NCBI GenBank assembly: GCA_920105625.2
Contig: OV050030.1
Location: 195,047,887-195,111,886 of the forward strand
Length of the DNA: 64,000 nt
Source: Clusia tigrina
Taxonomy: Eukaryota > Arthropoda > Insecta > Diptera > Clusiidae
Direction of reading: 5' to 3'
Shown piece after piece: positions 32,716 to 44,935 of this stretch. A model generated the notes under the pieces. That model worked only from the letters and a program-made list of their open reading frames with translations. It did not search any database and had not been told where the DNA came from. How positions within the stretch are numbered: position 1 is the stretch's first letter; each line of letters begins with the position of its first letter. The translations under genes were made by a program, and so were the position numbers.

Positions 32716-35700
32716 CAGCCCCTGTCAGCGTTTCTGCAGGTGTCTCAGTCGCTGCCGCTGTCGATTGGGGGGTCTGTTGCCTTCCCTATGCCAACAACTA
32801 CCCCCATCTGCCTCAGTCGGCGTCCCAGTTGGCATCGCAGCCTCTGTCAGCGACTCTGTAGGCATCGCAGTTGTTGTCGCTGTCGATTGGTGGGTGTGCT
32901 GCCTTCTCTATGCCTATATCTACCCCTATCTGCCTCAGTCGTCGTCCCAGTTGGAATCGCAGCCTCTGCCAGCGTCTCTGTAGGCATCGGAATTGTTGCC
33001 GCTGTCGATTGGTGGGTCTGCTGCCTTTTCTATGCCTATATCTACCCCTCTCTGCCTCAGTCAGCGCCTCAGTCGGCGTCCCAGCCTCTGTCAGCGTCGC
33101 AGCCTCTGTCAGCGTCTCGGTAGGCATCGCAGCTGTTGCCGCTGTCGCTTGGTGGGTCTTCTGCCTTCTCTATGCCTATATATACCTCTATCTGCCTCAG
33201 TCGGCGTCCCAGTCGGCGTCACAGCCTCTGTCAGCGTCTCTGTAGGCGTCTCACTCGCTGCCGCTGTCGATTGGGAGGGTCTGCTGCCTTCTCTATGCCT
33301 ATATCTACCCCTATCTGCCTCAGTCGGCGACTTAGTAGGTGTCGCAGCCTCTTTCAGCGTCTCTGTAGGCGTCTCAGTCGTTGCCGCTGTCGATTGGGGG
33401 GTCTGCTGCCTTCTCTATTCCTATATCTACCCCTATCTGCCTCCGTCGGCGTCTCAATCAGCGTCGAAGCCTCTTTCAGCGTCTCTGTAGGCGTCTCAGG
33501 CGTTGCCGCTTTCGATTGGGGGGTCTGCTGCCTTCTCTATGCCTATATCTACCCCTATCTGCTTCAGTCGGCGTCTCAGTCGGCATCGAAGCCTCTTTCA
33601 GCATCTCTGTAGGCGTCTCTGTAGGCGTCTCTGTATGCGTGGCAGTCGCTGCCGCTGTCGATTGGGGGGGTCTATATCTACCCCTATCTGCCACAGTCGG
33701 CGTCTCAGTCGGCATCCCAACCTCTGTCAGCGTCTCTGTAGACGTCTCAGTCGCTGCCGCTGTCGATTGGGGGGTCTGCTGCCTTCTTTATGCCTACCCC
33801 TGTCTGCCTCAGTCGATTTTTTAGTCGGCGTCCCGGCCTCTATCAGCGTCTCTGTAGGCGTCTCAGTCGCTGCGTTGTCGATTGGGAGGGTCTGCTGCCT
33901 TCTCTGTGCCTATAACTACCCCTATCTACCTCAGTCGGCGTCTTAGTCGGCGTCGCAGCCTCTGTCAGCGTCTCTGTAGGCGTCTCAGTCGCTGCCGCTG
34001 TCGATTTGGGCGCTCTGCTGCCTTCTCTATGCCTATATCTACCCCTATCTGCCTCAGTCGGCATCTCAGTCGACATCGCAGCCTCTGTCAGCGTCTCTGT
34101 AGGCGTCTCAGTCGCTGCCGCTGTGGATTTGGGCGCTCTGCTGCCTTCTCTATGCCTATATGTACCCCTATCTGCCTCTGTCGGCGTCGCAGCCTCTGTC
34201 AGCGTCTCTGTAGGCGTCTGAGTCGCTGCCGCTGTCGATTGGGGGGGGATCTGCTGCCTTCTGTATGCCTATATCTACCCCTATCTGCCTCAGTAGGCGT
34301 TTCAGCCGGCGTCGCAGCCTATGTCAGCGTCTCTGTCGGTGTCTCAGTCGCTGCCGCTGTCGATTGGGAGGGTCTGCTGCCTTTTCTATGCCTATATTAC
34401 ACCTATCTAACTCAGTCGGCGTCTGAGTCGGCATCGAAGCCTCTTTCAGCATCTCTGTAGGCGTCTCTGTTGAGGTCTATGTAGGCGTCTCTGTAGGCAT
34501 CTCTGTAGGCGTCTCTATAGGGAGGGTCTGCTGCCTTCTCTATGCCTATATTACACCTATCTAACGCAGTCGGCGTTTTAGTCGTCGTCGCAGCATCTGT
34601 CAGCGTCTCTGTAGGCGTCTCAGTCCGTGCCTCTGTCGATAGGGGGGTCTGCTGCGTTCTCTGTGCCTATAACTACCCCTATCTACCTCAGTCGGCATCT
34701 CAGTCGGCGTCGCAGCTTCTGTCAACGCCTCTGTAGGTGTCTCAGTCGCTGCCGCTGTCGATTGGGAGTGTCTGCTGCCTTCTCTATGCCTATATTACCC
34801 CTATCTAACATAGTCGGCGTCTCAATCGGCGTCGAAGCCTCTTTCAGCGTCTCTGTAAGCTTCTCTGTAGGCGTCTCAGTCGCTGCCGCTGTCGATTGGG
34901 GGTCTGCCGCCTTCTCTATGCCTATATCTACCCCTATCTGCCTCAGTCGGCGTCTCAGTCGGCGTCACAGCCTCTGTCAGCGTCAGTGTAGGCGTCTCAG
35001 TAGATGCCGCTGTCGATTGGGGGGTCTGCTGCCTTCTCTATGCTTAAATTTACCCCTATCTGCCTTCGTCGGCGTCTCAGTCGGCGTCTCAGTCGGCGTC
35101 GCAGCCTCTGTCAGCGTCTCTGTAGGCGTCTCAGTCGCTGTCGATTGGGGGGTCTGCTGCCTTCTGTATGCCTATATCTACCCCTATCTGCCTCAGTCGG
35201 CGTCGCAGCCTCTGTCAGCGTCTCTGTTGGCGTCTCAATCGTTGCCGCTGTCGATTGGCGGTTGCTGCTGCCTTCGCTATGCCTATATCTACCCCTATCT
35301 GCCTCAGTCGGCGTCTCTGTAGGCGTCTCAGTTCGTTGCCGCTGTCGATTGGGGGGGTCTGCTGCATTCTCTCAGTCGCTGCCGCTGTCGATTGGGGGGT
35401 CTGGTGCCTTCTGTATACCTATATCTACACCTATCTGCCTCAGTAGGCGTCTCAGCCGGCGTCGCAGCCTCTTTCAGCGTCTCTGTAGGCGTCTCAGTCG
35501 CTGCCGCTCTCGATTTGGGGGAATGCTGCCGTCTCTATGCCTATATCTACTCCTATACTCGTATGCCTCAGTCGGCGTCTTAATCGGCGTCGCAGCCTCT
35601 GTCAGCGTTTCTGTAGGCGTCTCAGTCGCTGCCGCTGTCGATTGGGGTTCTGCTGCCTTCTCTATGCCTATATCTACCCCTATCTGCCTCAGTCGGAGTT

Positions 35701-36983
35701 GCAGCCTCTGTCAGCGTCTCTGTAGGCGTCTCAGTCGCTGCCGCTGTCGATTGGGGGGATCTGCTGTCTTCTGTATGCCTATATCTACTCCTATAGCGCT
35801 AGTCAGTCGGCGTCTTAATCGGCGTCCCAGCCTCTGTCAGCATCTCTGTAGGCGTCTCAGTCGCTGTCGCTGTCGATTGGGAGGGTCTGCTGCCTTCTCT
35901 ATGCCTATATCTACCCTTATCTGCCTCAGTCGGCTACTTAGTAGGCGTCGCAGCCTCTTTCAGCGTCTCTGTAGGCGTCTCAGTCGTTGCCGCTGTCGAT
36001 TGGGGGGTCTGCTGCCTTCTCTATGCCTATATCTACCCCTATCTGCCTCAGTCGGCTACTTAGTAGGCGTCGCAGCCTCTTTCAGCGTCTCTGTAGGCGT
36101 CTCAGTCGTTGCCGCTCTCGATTTGGGGGTCTGCTGCCTTCTCTATGCCTAAATTTACCCTTATCTGCCTCCGTCGGCGTCTCAGTCGGCGTCTCAGTCG
36201 GCGTCTCAGTCGGCGTCGCAGCCTCTGTCAGCGTCTCTGTAGGCGTCTCAGTCGCTGCCGCTGTCGATTGGGGGGTCTGCTGCCTTCTGTATGACTATAT
36301 CAACCCCTATCTGCCTCAGTCGGCGTCGCAGCCTCTGTCAGAGTATCTGTAGGCGTCTCAGTCGCTGTCGCTGTCGATTGGGAGGGTCTGCTGCCTTCTC
36401 TATGCCTATATTTACCCCTTTCTGCCTCAGTCGGTGTCTCAGGCGGCGTCGCAGCCTCTGTCACCGTCTCTGTAGGAGTCTTAGTCGTTGCCGCTGTTGA
36501 TTGGGGGGTCTACTGCCTTCTCTATGCCTATATCTACCCCTATCTCCCTCAGTCGGCGTCTCAGTCGGCGTCGCAGCCTCTGTCAGCGTCTCTGTAGGCA
36601 TCTCAGTCGCTGCCGCTGTCGATTGGGGGGTCTGCTGTCTTCTGTATGACTATATCTACCCCTATCTGCCTCAGTAGGCGTCTCAGTCGGCGTCGCAGCC
36701 TCTGTCAGAGTCTCTGTAGGCGTCTCAGTCGTTGCCGCTGTCAATTGGGGGGTCTGATGCCTTGTCTTTGCCTATATATACCCCTATTTGCCTCAGTCGG
36801 CGCCTCAGTCGGCATCGAAGCCTCTTTCAGCATCTTTGTAGGCGTCTCTGTAGGCGTCTATGTAGGCGTCTCTGTAGGTGTCTCTGCAGTCGTCTCTGTA
36901 GGCGTGTCAGTCGCTGCCGCTGTCGATTGGGGGGGGAATATATCTACCCCTATCTGCCACAGTCGGGGTCGCAGTCGGCGTTC
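32716..36983. repeat. 4,268-bp higher-order unit, copy 1
   Basis: This unit is followed at once by a nearly identical copy (36984-41252). It begins at CAGCCCCTGTCAGCGTTTCT, 31 bp after the LINE end, and ends at ...GGCGTTCCAG. Internally it is related to block X (7044-11405), with the same truncated-monomer junction at 35372/35373. By eye I count about 15 differences between the two copies, one of them a 2-bp insertion near 39174 in copy 2 that changes the offset from 4,268 to 4,270. Confidence 0.87.
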
Positions 36984-39900
36984 CAGCCCCTGTCAGCGTT
37001 TCTGCAGGTGTCTCAGTCGCTGCCGCTGTCGATTGGGGGGTCTGTTGCCTTCCCTATGCCAACAACTACCCCCATCTGCCTCAGTCGGCGTCCCAGTTGG
37101 CATCGCAGCCTCTGTCAGCGACTCTGTAGGCATCGCAGTTGTTGTCGCTGTCGATTGGTGGGTGTGCTGCCTTCTCTATGCCTATATCTACCCCTATCTG
37201 CCTCAGTCGTCGTCCCAGTTGGAATCGCAGCCTCTGCCAGCGTCTCTGTAGGCATCGGAATTGTTGCCGCTGTCGATTGGTGGGTCTGCTGCCTTTTCTA
37301 TGCCTATATCTACCCCTCTCTGCCTCAGTCAGCGCCTCAGTCGGCGTCCCAGCCTCTGTCAGCGTCGCAGCCTCTGTCAGCGTCTCGGTAGGCATCGCAG
37401 CTGTTGCCGCTGTCGCTTGGTGGGTCTTCTGCCTTCTCTATGCCTATATATACCTCTATCTGCCTCAGTCGGCGTCCCAGTCGGCGTCACAGCCTCTGTC
37501 AGCGTCTCTGTAGGCGTCTCACTCGCTGCCGCTGTCGATTGGGAGGGTCTGCTGCCTTCTCTATGCCTATATCTACCCCTATCTGCCTCAGTCGGCGACT
37601 TAGTAGGTGTCGCAGCCTCTTTCAGCGTCTCTGTAGGCGTCTCAGTCGTTGCCGCTGTCGATTGGGGGGTCTGCTGCCTTCTCTATTCCTATATCTACCC
37701 CTATCTGCCTCCGTCGGCGTCTCAATCAGCGTCGAAGCCTCTTTCAGCGTCTCTGTAGGCGTCTCAGGCGTTGCCGCTGTCGATTGGGGGGTCTGCTGCC
37801 TTCTCTATGCCTATATCTACCCCTATCTGCTTCAGTCGGCGTCTCAGTCGGCATCGAAGCCTCTTTCAGCATCTCTGTAGGCGTCTCTGTAGGCGTCTCT
37901 GTATGCGTGGCAGTCGCTGCCGCTGTCGATTGGGGGGGTCTATATCTACCCCTATCTGCCACAGTCGGCGTCTCAGTCGGCATCCCAGCCTCTGTCAGCG
38001 TCTCTGTAGACGTCTCAGTCGCTGCCGCTGTCGATTGGGGGGTCTGCTGCCTTCTTTGTGCCTACCCCTGTCTGCCTCAGTCGATTTTTTAGTCGGCGTC
38101 CCGGCCTCTATGAGCGTCTCTGTAGGCGTCTCAGTCGCTGCGTTGTCGATTGGGAGGGTCTGCTGCCTTCTCTGTGCCTATAACTACCCCTATCTACCTC
38201 AGTCGGCGTCTTAGTCGGCGTCGCAGCCTCTGTCAGCGTCTCTGTAGGCGTCTCAGTCGCTGCCGCTGTCGATTTGGGCGCTCTGCTGCCTTCTCTATGC
38301 CTATATCTACCCCTATCTGCCTCAGTCGGCATCTCAGTCGACATCGCAGCCTCTGTCAGCGTCTCTGTAGGCGTCTCAGTCGCTGCCGCTGTGGATTTGG
38401 GCGCTCTGCTGCCTTCTCTATGCCTATATGTACCCCTATCTGCCTCTGTCGGCGTCGCAGCCTCTGTCAGCGTCTCTGTAGGCGTCTGAGTCGCTGCCGC
38501 TGTCGATTGGGGGGGGATCTGCTGCCTTCTGTATGCCTATATCTACCCCTATCTGCCTCAGTAGGCGTTTCAGCCGGCGTCGCAGCCTATGTCAGCGTCT
38601 CTGTCGGTGTCTCAGTCGCTGCCGCTGTCGATTGGGAGGGTCTGCTGCCTTCTCTATGCCTATATTACACCTATCTAACTCAGTCGGCGTCTGAGTCGGC
38701 ATCGAAGCCTCTTTCAGCATCTCTGTAGGCGTCTCTGTTGAGGTCTATGTAGGCGTCTCTGTAGGCATCTCTGTAGGCGTCTCTATAGGGAGGGTCTGCT
38801 GCCTTCTCTATGCCTATATTACACCTATCTAACGCAGTCGGCGTTTTAGTCGTCGTCGCAGCATCTGTCAGCGTCTCTGTAGGCGTCTCAGTCCGTGCCT
38901 CTGTCGATAGGGGGGTCTGCTGCGTTCTCTGTGCCTATAACTACCCCTATCTACCTCAGTCGGCATCTCAGTCGGCGTCGCAGCTTCTGTCAACGCCTCT
39001 GTAGGTGTCTCAGTCGCTGCCGCTGTCGATTGGGAGTGTCTGCTGCCTTCTCTATGCCTATATTACCCCTATCTAACATAGTCGGCGTCTCAATCGGCGT
39101 CGAAGCCTCTTTCAGCGTCTCTGTAAGCTTCTCTGTAGGCGTCTCAGTCGCTGCCGCTGTCGATTGGGGGTTTCTGCCGCCTTCTCTATGCCTATATCTA
39201 CCCCTATCTGCCTCAGTCGGCGTCTCAGTCGGCGTCACAGCCTCTGTCAGCGTCAGTGTAGGCGTCTCAGTAGATGCCGCTGTCGATTGGGGGGTCTGCT
39301 GCCTTCTCTATGCTTAAATTTACCCCTATCTGCCTTCGTCGGCGTCTCAGTCGGCGTCTCAGTCGGCGTCGCAGCCTCTGTCAGCGTCTCTGTAGGCGTC
39401 TCAGTCGCTGTCGATTGGGGGGTCTGCTGCCTTCTGTATGACTATATCTACCCCTATCTGCCTCCGTCGGCGTCGCAGCCTCTGTCAGCTTCTCTGTTGG
39501 CGTCTCAATCGTTGCCGCTGTCGATTGGCGGTTGCTGCTGCCTTCGCTATGCCTATATCTACCCCTATCTGCCTCAGTCGGCGTCTCTGTAGGCGTCTCA
39601 GTTCGTTGCCGCTGTCGATTGGGGGGGTCTGCTGCATTCTCTCAGTCGCTGCCGCTGTCGATTGGGGGGTCTGGTGCCTTCTGTATACCTATATCTACAC
39701 CTATCTGCCTCAGTAGGCGTCTCAGCCGGCGTCGCAGCCTCTTTCAGCGTCTCTGTAGGCGTCTCAGTCGCTGCCGCTCTCGATTTGGGGGAATGCTGCC
39801 GTCTCTATGCCTATATCTACTCCTATACTCGTATGCCTCAGTCGGCGTCTTAATCGGCGTCGCAGCCTCTGTCAGCGTTTCTGTAGGCGTCTCAGTCGCT

Positions 39901-41252
39901 GCCGCTGTCGATTGGGGTTCTGCTGCCTTCTCTATGCCTATATCTACCCCTATCTGCCTCAGTCGGAGTTGCAGCCTCTGTCAGCGTCTCTGTAGGCGTC
40001 TCAGTCGCTGCCGCTGTCGATTGGGGGGATCTGCTGTCTTCTGTATGCCTATATCTACTCCTATAGCGCTAGTCAGTCGGCGTCTTAATCGGCGTCCCAG
40101 CCTCTGTCAGCATCTCTGTAGGCGTCTCAGTCGCTGTCGCTGTCGATTGGGAGGGTCTGCTGCCTTCTCTATGCCTATATCTACCCTTATCTGCCTCAGT
40201 CGGCTACTTAGTAGGCGTCGCAGCCTCTTTCAGCGTCTCTGTAGGCGTCTCAGTCGTTGCCGCTGTCGATTGGGGGGTCTGCTGCCTTCTCTATGCCTAT
40301 ATCTACCCCTATCTGCCTCAGTCGGCTACTTAGTAGGCGTCGCAGCCTCTTTCAGCGTCTCTGTAGGCGTCTCAGTCGTTGCCGCTCTCGATTTGGGGGT
40401 CTGCTGCCTTCTCTATGCCTAAATTTACCCTTATCTGCCTCCGTCGGCGTCTCAGTCGGCGTCTCAGTCGGCGTCTCAGTCGGCGTCGCAGCCTCTGTCA
40501 GCGTCTCTGTAGGCGTCTCAGTCGCTGCCGCTGTCGATTGGGGGGTCTGCTGCCTTCTGTATGACTATATCAACCCCTATCTGCCTCAGTCGGCGTCGCA
40601 GCCTCTGTCAGAGTGTCTGTAGGCGTCTCAGTCGCTGTCGCTGTCGATTGGGAGGGTCTGCTGCCTTCTCTATGCCTATATCTACTTCTTTCTGCCTCAG
40701 TCGGTGTCTCAGGCGGCGTCGCAGCCTCTGTCACCGTCTCTGTAGGAGTCTTAGTCGTTGCCGCTGTTGATTGGGGGGTCTGCTGCCTTCTCTATGCCTA
40801 TATCTACCCCTATCTCCCTCAGTCGGCGTCTCAGTCGGCGTCGCAGCCTCTGTCAGCGTCTCTGTAGGCATCTCAGTCGCTGCCGCTGTCGATTGGGGGG
40901 TCTGCTGTCTTCTGTATGACTATATCTACCCCTATCTGCCTCAGTAGGCGTCTCAGTCGGCGTCGCAGCCTCTGTCAGAGTCTCTGTAGGCGTCTCAGTC
41001 GTTGCCGCTGTCAATTGGGGGGTCTGATGCCTTGTCTTTGCCTATATATACCCCTATTTGCCTCAGTCGGCGCCTCAGTCGGCATCGAAGCCTCTTTCAG
41101 CATCTTTGTAGGCGTCTCTGTAGGCGTCTATGTAGGCGTCTCTGTAGGTGTCTCTGCAGTCGTCTCTGTAGGCGTGTCAGTCGCTGCCGCTGTCGATTGG
41201 GGGGGGGAATATATCTACCCCTATCTGCCACAGTCGGGGTCGCAGTCGGCGT
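36984..41252. repeat. 4,268-bp higher-order unit, copy 2
   Basis: This is the second copy of the preceding unit. The junction at 36983/36984 joins the end of the block (GGCGTTCCAG) to its start (CAGCCCCTGTC), which is the signature of a direct tandem duplication. The truncated-monomer junction is at 39642/39643. At its right end the array continues with a normal CAGCCTCTGTCAGCG monomer, as in the equivalent place of block X. Confidence 0.87.
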
Positions 41253-44200
41253 TCCAGCCTCTGTCAGCGTCTCTGTAGGCGTCTCAGTCGTTGCCGCTGT
41301 CGATTGGCGGGGGCTGCTGCCTACTCTATGCCTATATCTACCCCTATCTATCCTCAGTCAGCGTCTCTGTAGGCGTCTCAGTTCGTTGCCGCTGTCGATT
41401 GGGGGGTCTGCTGCCTTCTCTATGCATAGATCTACCTCTATCTGTTTCAGTCGGAATCTCAGTTGGCGTCGTAGCCTCTGTCAGCGTCTCTGTAGGCGTC
41501 TCAGTCGCTGATGCTGTCGATTGGGGGCGTTTGCTGCCTTCTCTATGCCTATATCTACCCGTTTCTGCCTCAGTCGGCGTCTCAGTTGGCGTCGCACCCT
41601 CTGTCAGCCTCTGTGTAGGCGTCTCAGTCGCTGCCGCTGTCGATTGGTGGGTCTGCTGCCTTCTCTATGCATATATCCACCCCTATCTGCCTCAGTCGGC
41701 GTCGCAGCCTCTGTCAGCGTCTCTGTAGGCGTCGCAGGCGCTGCCGCTGTCGATTGGGGGGGTCTGCTGCCATCTCTATGGCTATATCTACCCCCATCTG
41801 CCTCAGTCGGCGTCGCAGCCTCTGTCAGCGTCTCTGTAGGCGTCTCAGTCACTGCCGCTGTCGATAGGGTGGTCTGCTGCCTTCTCTATGCCTATATCTA
41901 CCCCTATCTCCCTCAGTAGGCGTCTCAGTCGGCGTCGCAGCCTCTGTCAGCGTCTCTGTAGGCGTTTCAATCGCTGCCGCTGTAGAATGGGGGGACTGCT
42001 ACCTTCTCTATGATTATATCTACCATATCTGCATCAGTCGGCGTCGCAGCCTCTGTCAGCGTCTCTGTAGGCGTCTCAGTCGCTGCCGCTGTCGACTGGG
42101 GGGTCTGCTGCCTTTTCTATGCCTATATCTACCCCTATCTGCTTCAGTCGGCGTCTAAGTCGGCGTCGCAGCCCCTGTCAGCGTCTCTGTAGGCGTATCA
42201 GTCACTGTCGCTGAAGATTGGGGGGTCTGCTGCCTTCTCTATGCCTATATCTACCCCTATCTCCCTCAGTAGGCGTCTCAGTCGGCGTCGCAGCCTCTGT
42301 CAGCATCTCTGTAGGAGTCTCAGTCGCTGCCGCTGTCGATTAGGGGTCTGCTGCCTTCTCTATGCCTATATCTACCCCTATCTGCCTCAGTCGGCGTCGA
42401 TGTCTCTGTCAATGTCTCTGTAGGCGTCTCAGTCGCTGCCGCTGTCGATTGGGGGCTGCTGCCTTCTCTATGCCTATATCTACCCCTATCTGCCTCAGTC
42501 GGCGTCCCAGTCTCTGTCAGCGTCTCTGTAAGCGTCTGAGTCATGCCGCTCTCGATTGGGGGGTCTGCTACCTTCTCTATGCCTATATCTACCCCTATTT
42601 GCGTCAGTCGACTTTTCAGTTGGCGTCGCAGCCTCTGTCAGCTTCTCTGTATGCGTCTCAGTCGCTGCCGCTGTCGATTGGGGGGGTCTGCTGCCTCCTC
42701 TATGCCTATATCTACCCATATCTGCCTCAGTCGTCGTCGCAGCCTCTGTCAGCGTCCCTGTAGGCGTCTCAGTCGCTGCCTCTGTCGTTTGGGGGGGTCT
42801 GCTGCCTTCTCTATGCCTATATCTACCGCTATCTGCCTCAGTTGGCGTCTCGGTGGGCATCGCAGCCTCTGTCAGCGTCTCTGTAGGCATCGCAATCTCT
42901 GCGCTATCGATTGGGGTTCTGCTGCCTTCTCTATGCCTATATCTACACCTATCTGCTTCAGTCGGCGTCGAAGCCTCTGTCAGCGTCTCTGTAGGCGTCT
43001 CAGTCGCTGCCGCTGTCGATTGTGGGGTCTGCTGCCTTCTCTATGCCTATATCTACCCCTATCTGCCTCAGTCGGCGTCCCAGCCTTTGTCAGCGTCTCT
43101 GTTGGCGTCTCAGTCGCTGCAGATGTCGATTGGGGTGGTCTGCTGCCTTGTCTATGCATATATCTACACCTATCTACCCCTATCTGCCTCAGTCGGCGTT
43201 TCAGCCTCTGTCAGCGTCTCTGTAGGCGTCTCAGTCGTGCCGCTCTCGATTGTGGGGGTCTGCTGCCTTCTCCATGTCTATATCTACCCCTATCTGCCTC
43301 AGTCGTCGCCTCAGTCGGCGTTTCAGCCTCTGTCAGCGTCTCTGTAGGCCTCTCAGTCGCTGCCGCTGTCGGTTGGGGGGTCTGCTGCCTTCTCTATGCC
43401 TATATCTACCTCTATTTGCCTCAGTCAGCGTCGCAGCTTCTGTCAGCGTCTCTGTAGGCGTCTCAGTCGATGCCGCTGTCGTTGGGGGGGTCTGCTGCCT
43501 TCTCTATGCCTATATCTACGCCTATCTCTCTCAGTTGGCGTCTCAGTCGGCGTCGCAGCATCTGTCAGCGTCTCTGTAAGCGTCGCAATCTCTGCGCTAT
43601 CGATTGGGGGGTCTGCTGCCTTCTCTATGCCTATATCTACCCCTATATGCGTCAGTCGGCGTCGCAGCCTCTGTAAGCGTCTCTGTAGGCGTCTCAGTCG
43701 CTGCCGCTGTCGATTGGGGGGTCTGCTGCTTTCTCTATGCCTATATCTACCCCTATCTGCCTCAGTCGGCGTCGCACCCTCTGTCAGCGTCTCTGTAGGC
43801 GTCTCAGTCGTGCCGCTGTCGATTGGGGGTTTCTGCTGCCTTCTCTATGCCTATATCTACCCCTATCTGCCTCAGTCGGCGTCTCAGTTGGCGTCGCAGC
43901 CTCTGTCAGCGTCTGTGTAGGCGTCTCAGTCGCTGCCGCTGTCAATTGGGGCGTCTGCTGCCTTCTCTATGCCTATATCTACCCCTATCTGCCTCAGTCG
44001 GGGTCGCAGCGTCCGTCAGCGTCTCTGTAGGCGTCTCAGTCGCTCCCGCTGTCGATTGGGGTGTCTGCTGCCTTCTCTATGCCTATATCTACACCTATCT
44101 GTTTCAGTCGGCGTCAAAAGCCTCTGTCAGCGTCTCTGTAGAAGTCTCAGCCGATGCCGCTGTAGATTGGGGGGTCTGCTGTCATCTCTATGCCTATATC

Positions 44201-44935
44201 TACCCCTATCTCTCTCAGTTGGCGTCTCAGTCGGCGTCGCAGCATCTGTCAGCGTCTCTGTAAGCGTCGCAATCTCTGCGCTATCGATTGGGGGGTCTGC
44301 TGCCTTCTCTATGCCTATATCTACCCCTATATGCGTCAGTCGGCGTCGCAGCCTCTGTAAGCGTCTCTGTAGGCGTCTCAGTCGCTGCCGCTGTCGATTG
44401 TGGGGTCTGCTGCCTTCTCTATGCCTATATCTACCCCTATCTGCCTCAGTCGGCGTCGCACCCTCTGTCAGCGTCTCTGTAGGCGTCTCAGTCGTGCCGC
44501 TGTCGATTGGGGGTTTCTGCTGCCTTCTCTATGCCTATATCTACCCCTATCTGCCTCAGTCGGCGTCTCAATCGGCATCGCAGCCTTTGTCAGCATCTCT
44601 GTAGGCATCTCAGTCGCTGCCGTTTCGGGGGTCTGCTGCCTTCTCTATGCCTATATCTACCCCTATCTGCCCCCGTCGGCGAGTCAGTCGGCGTCGCAGC
44701 CTCTGTCAGCGTCTCTGTAGGCGTCTCAGTCACTGCCGCTGTCGATAGGGGGGTCTGCTGCCTTCTCTATGCCTATATCTACCCATATCTGCCTCAGTCG
44801 GCGACTCAGTCGGCGTCGCAGCCATTGTAAGCGTCTCAATCGCTGCCACTGTCGATTGGGGTGGTCTGCTGCATTCTCTATGCCGATATCTACCCCTATC
44901 TACCTCAGTCGGCTTCTCAGTCGGCGTCGCAGCCT
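41253..44935. repeat. Satellite segment, divergent monomers, with a 684-bp local duplication
   Basis: These monomers are more diverse than elsewhere, many having the single motif CTCAGTCGGCGTCGCAGCC without the extra 12-bp unit. About 43500-44180 is repeated in part at an offset of 684 bp (43604 region against 44288). About 42000-43000 matches 52860-53900 at an offset of 10,860 bp. No gene is seen. Confidence 0.75.
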
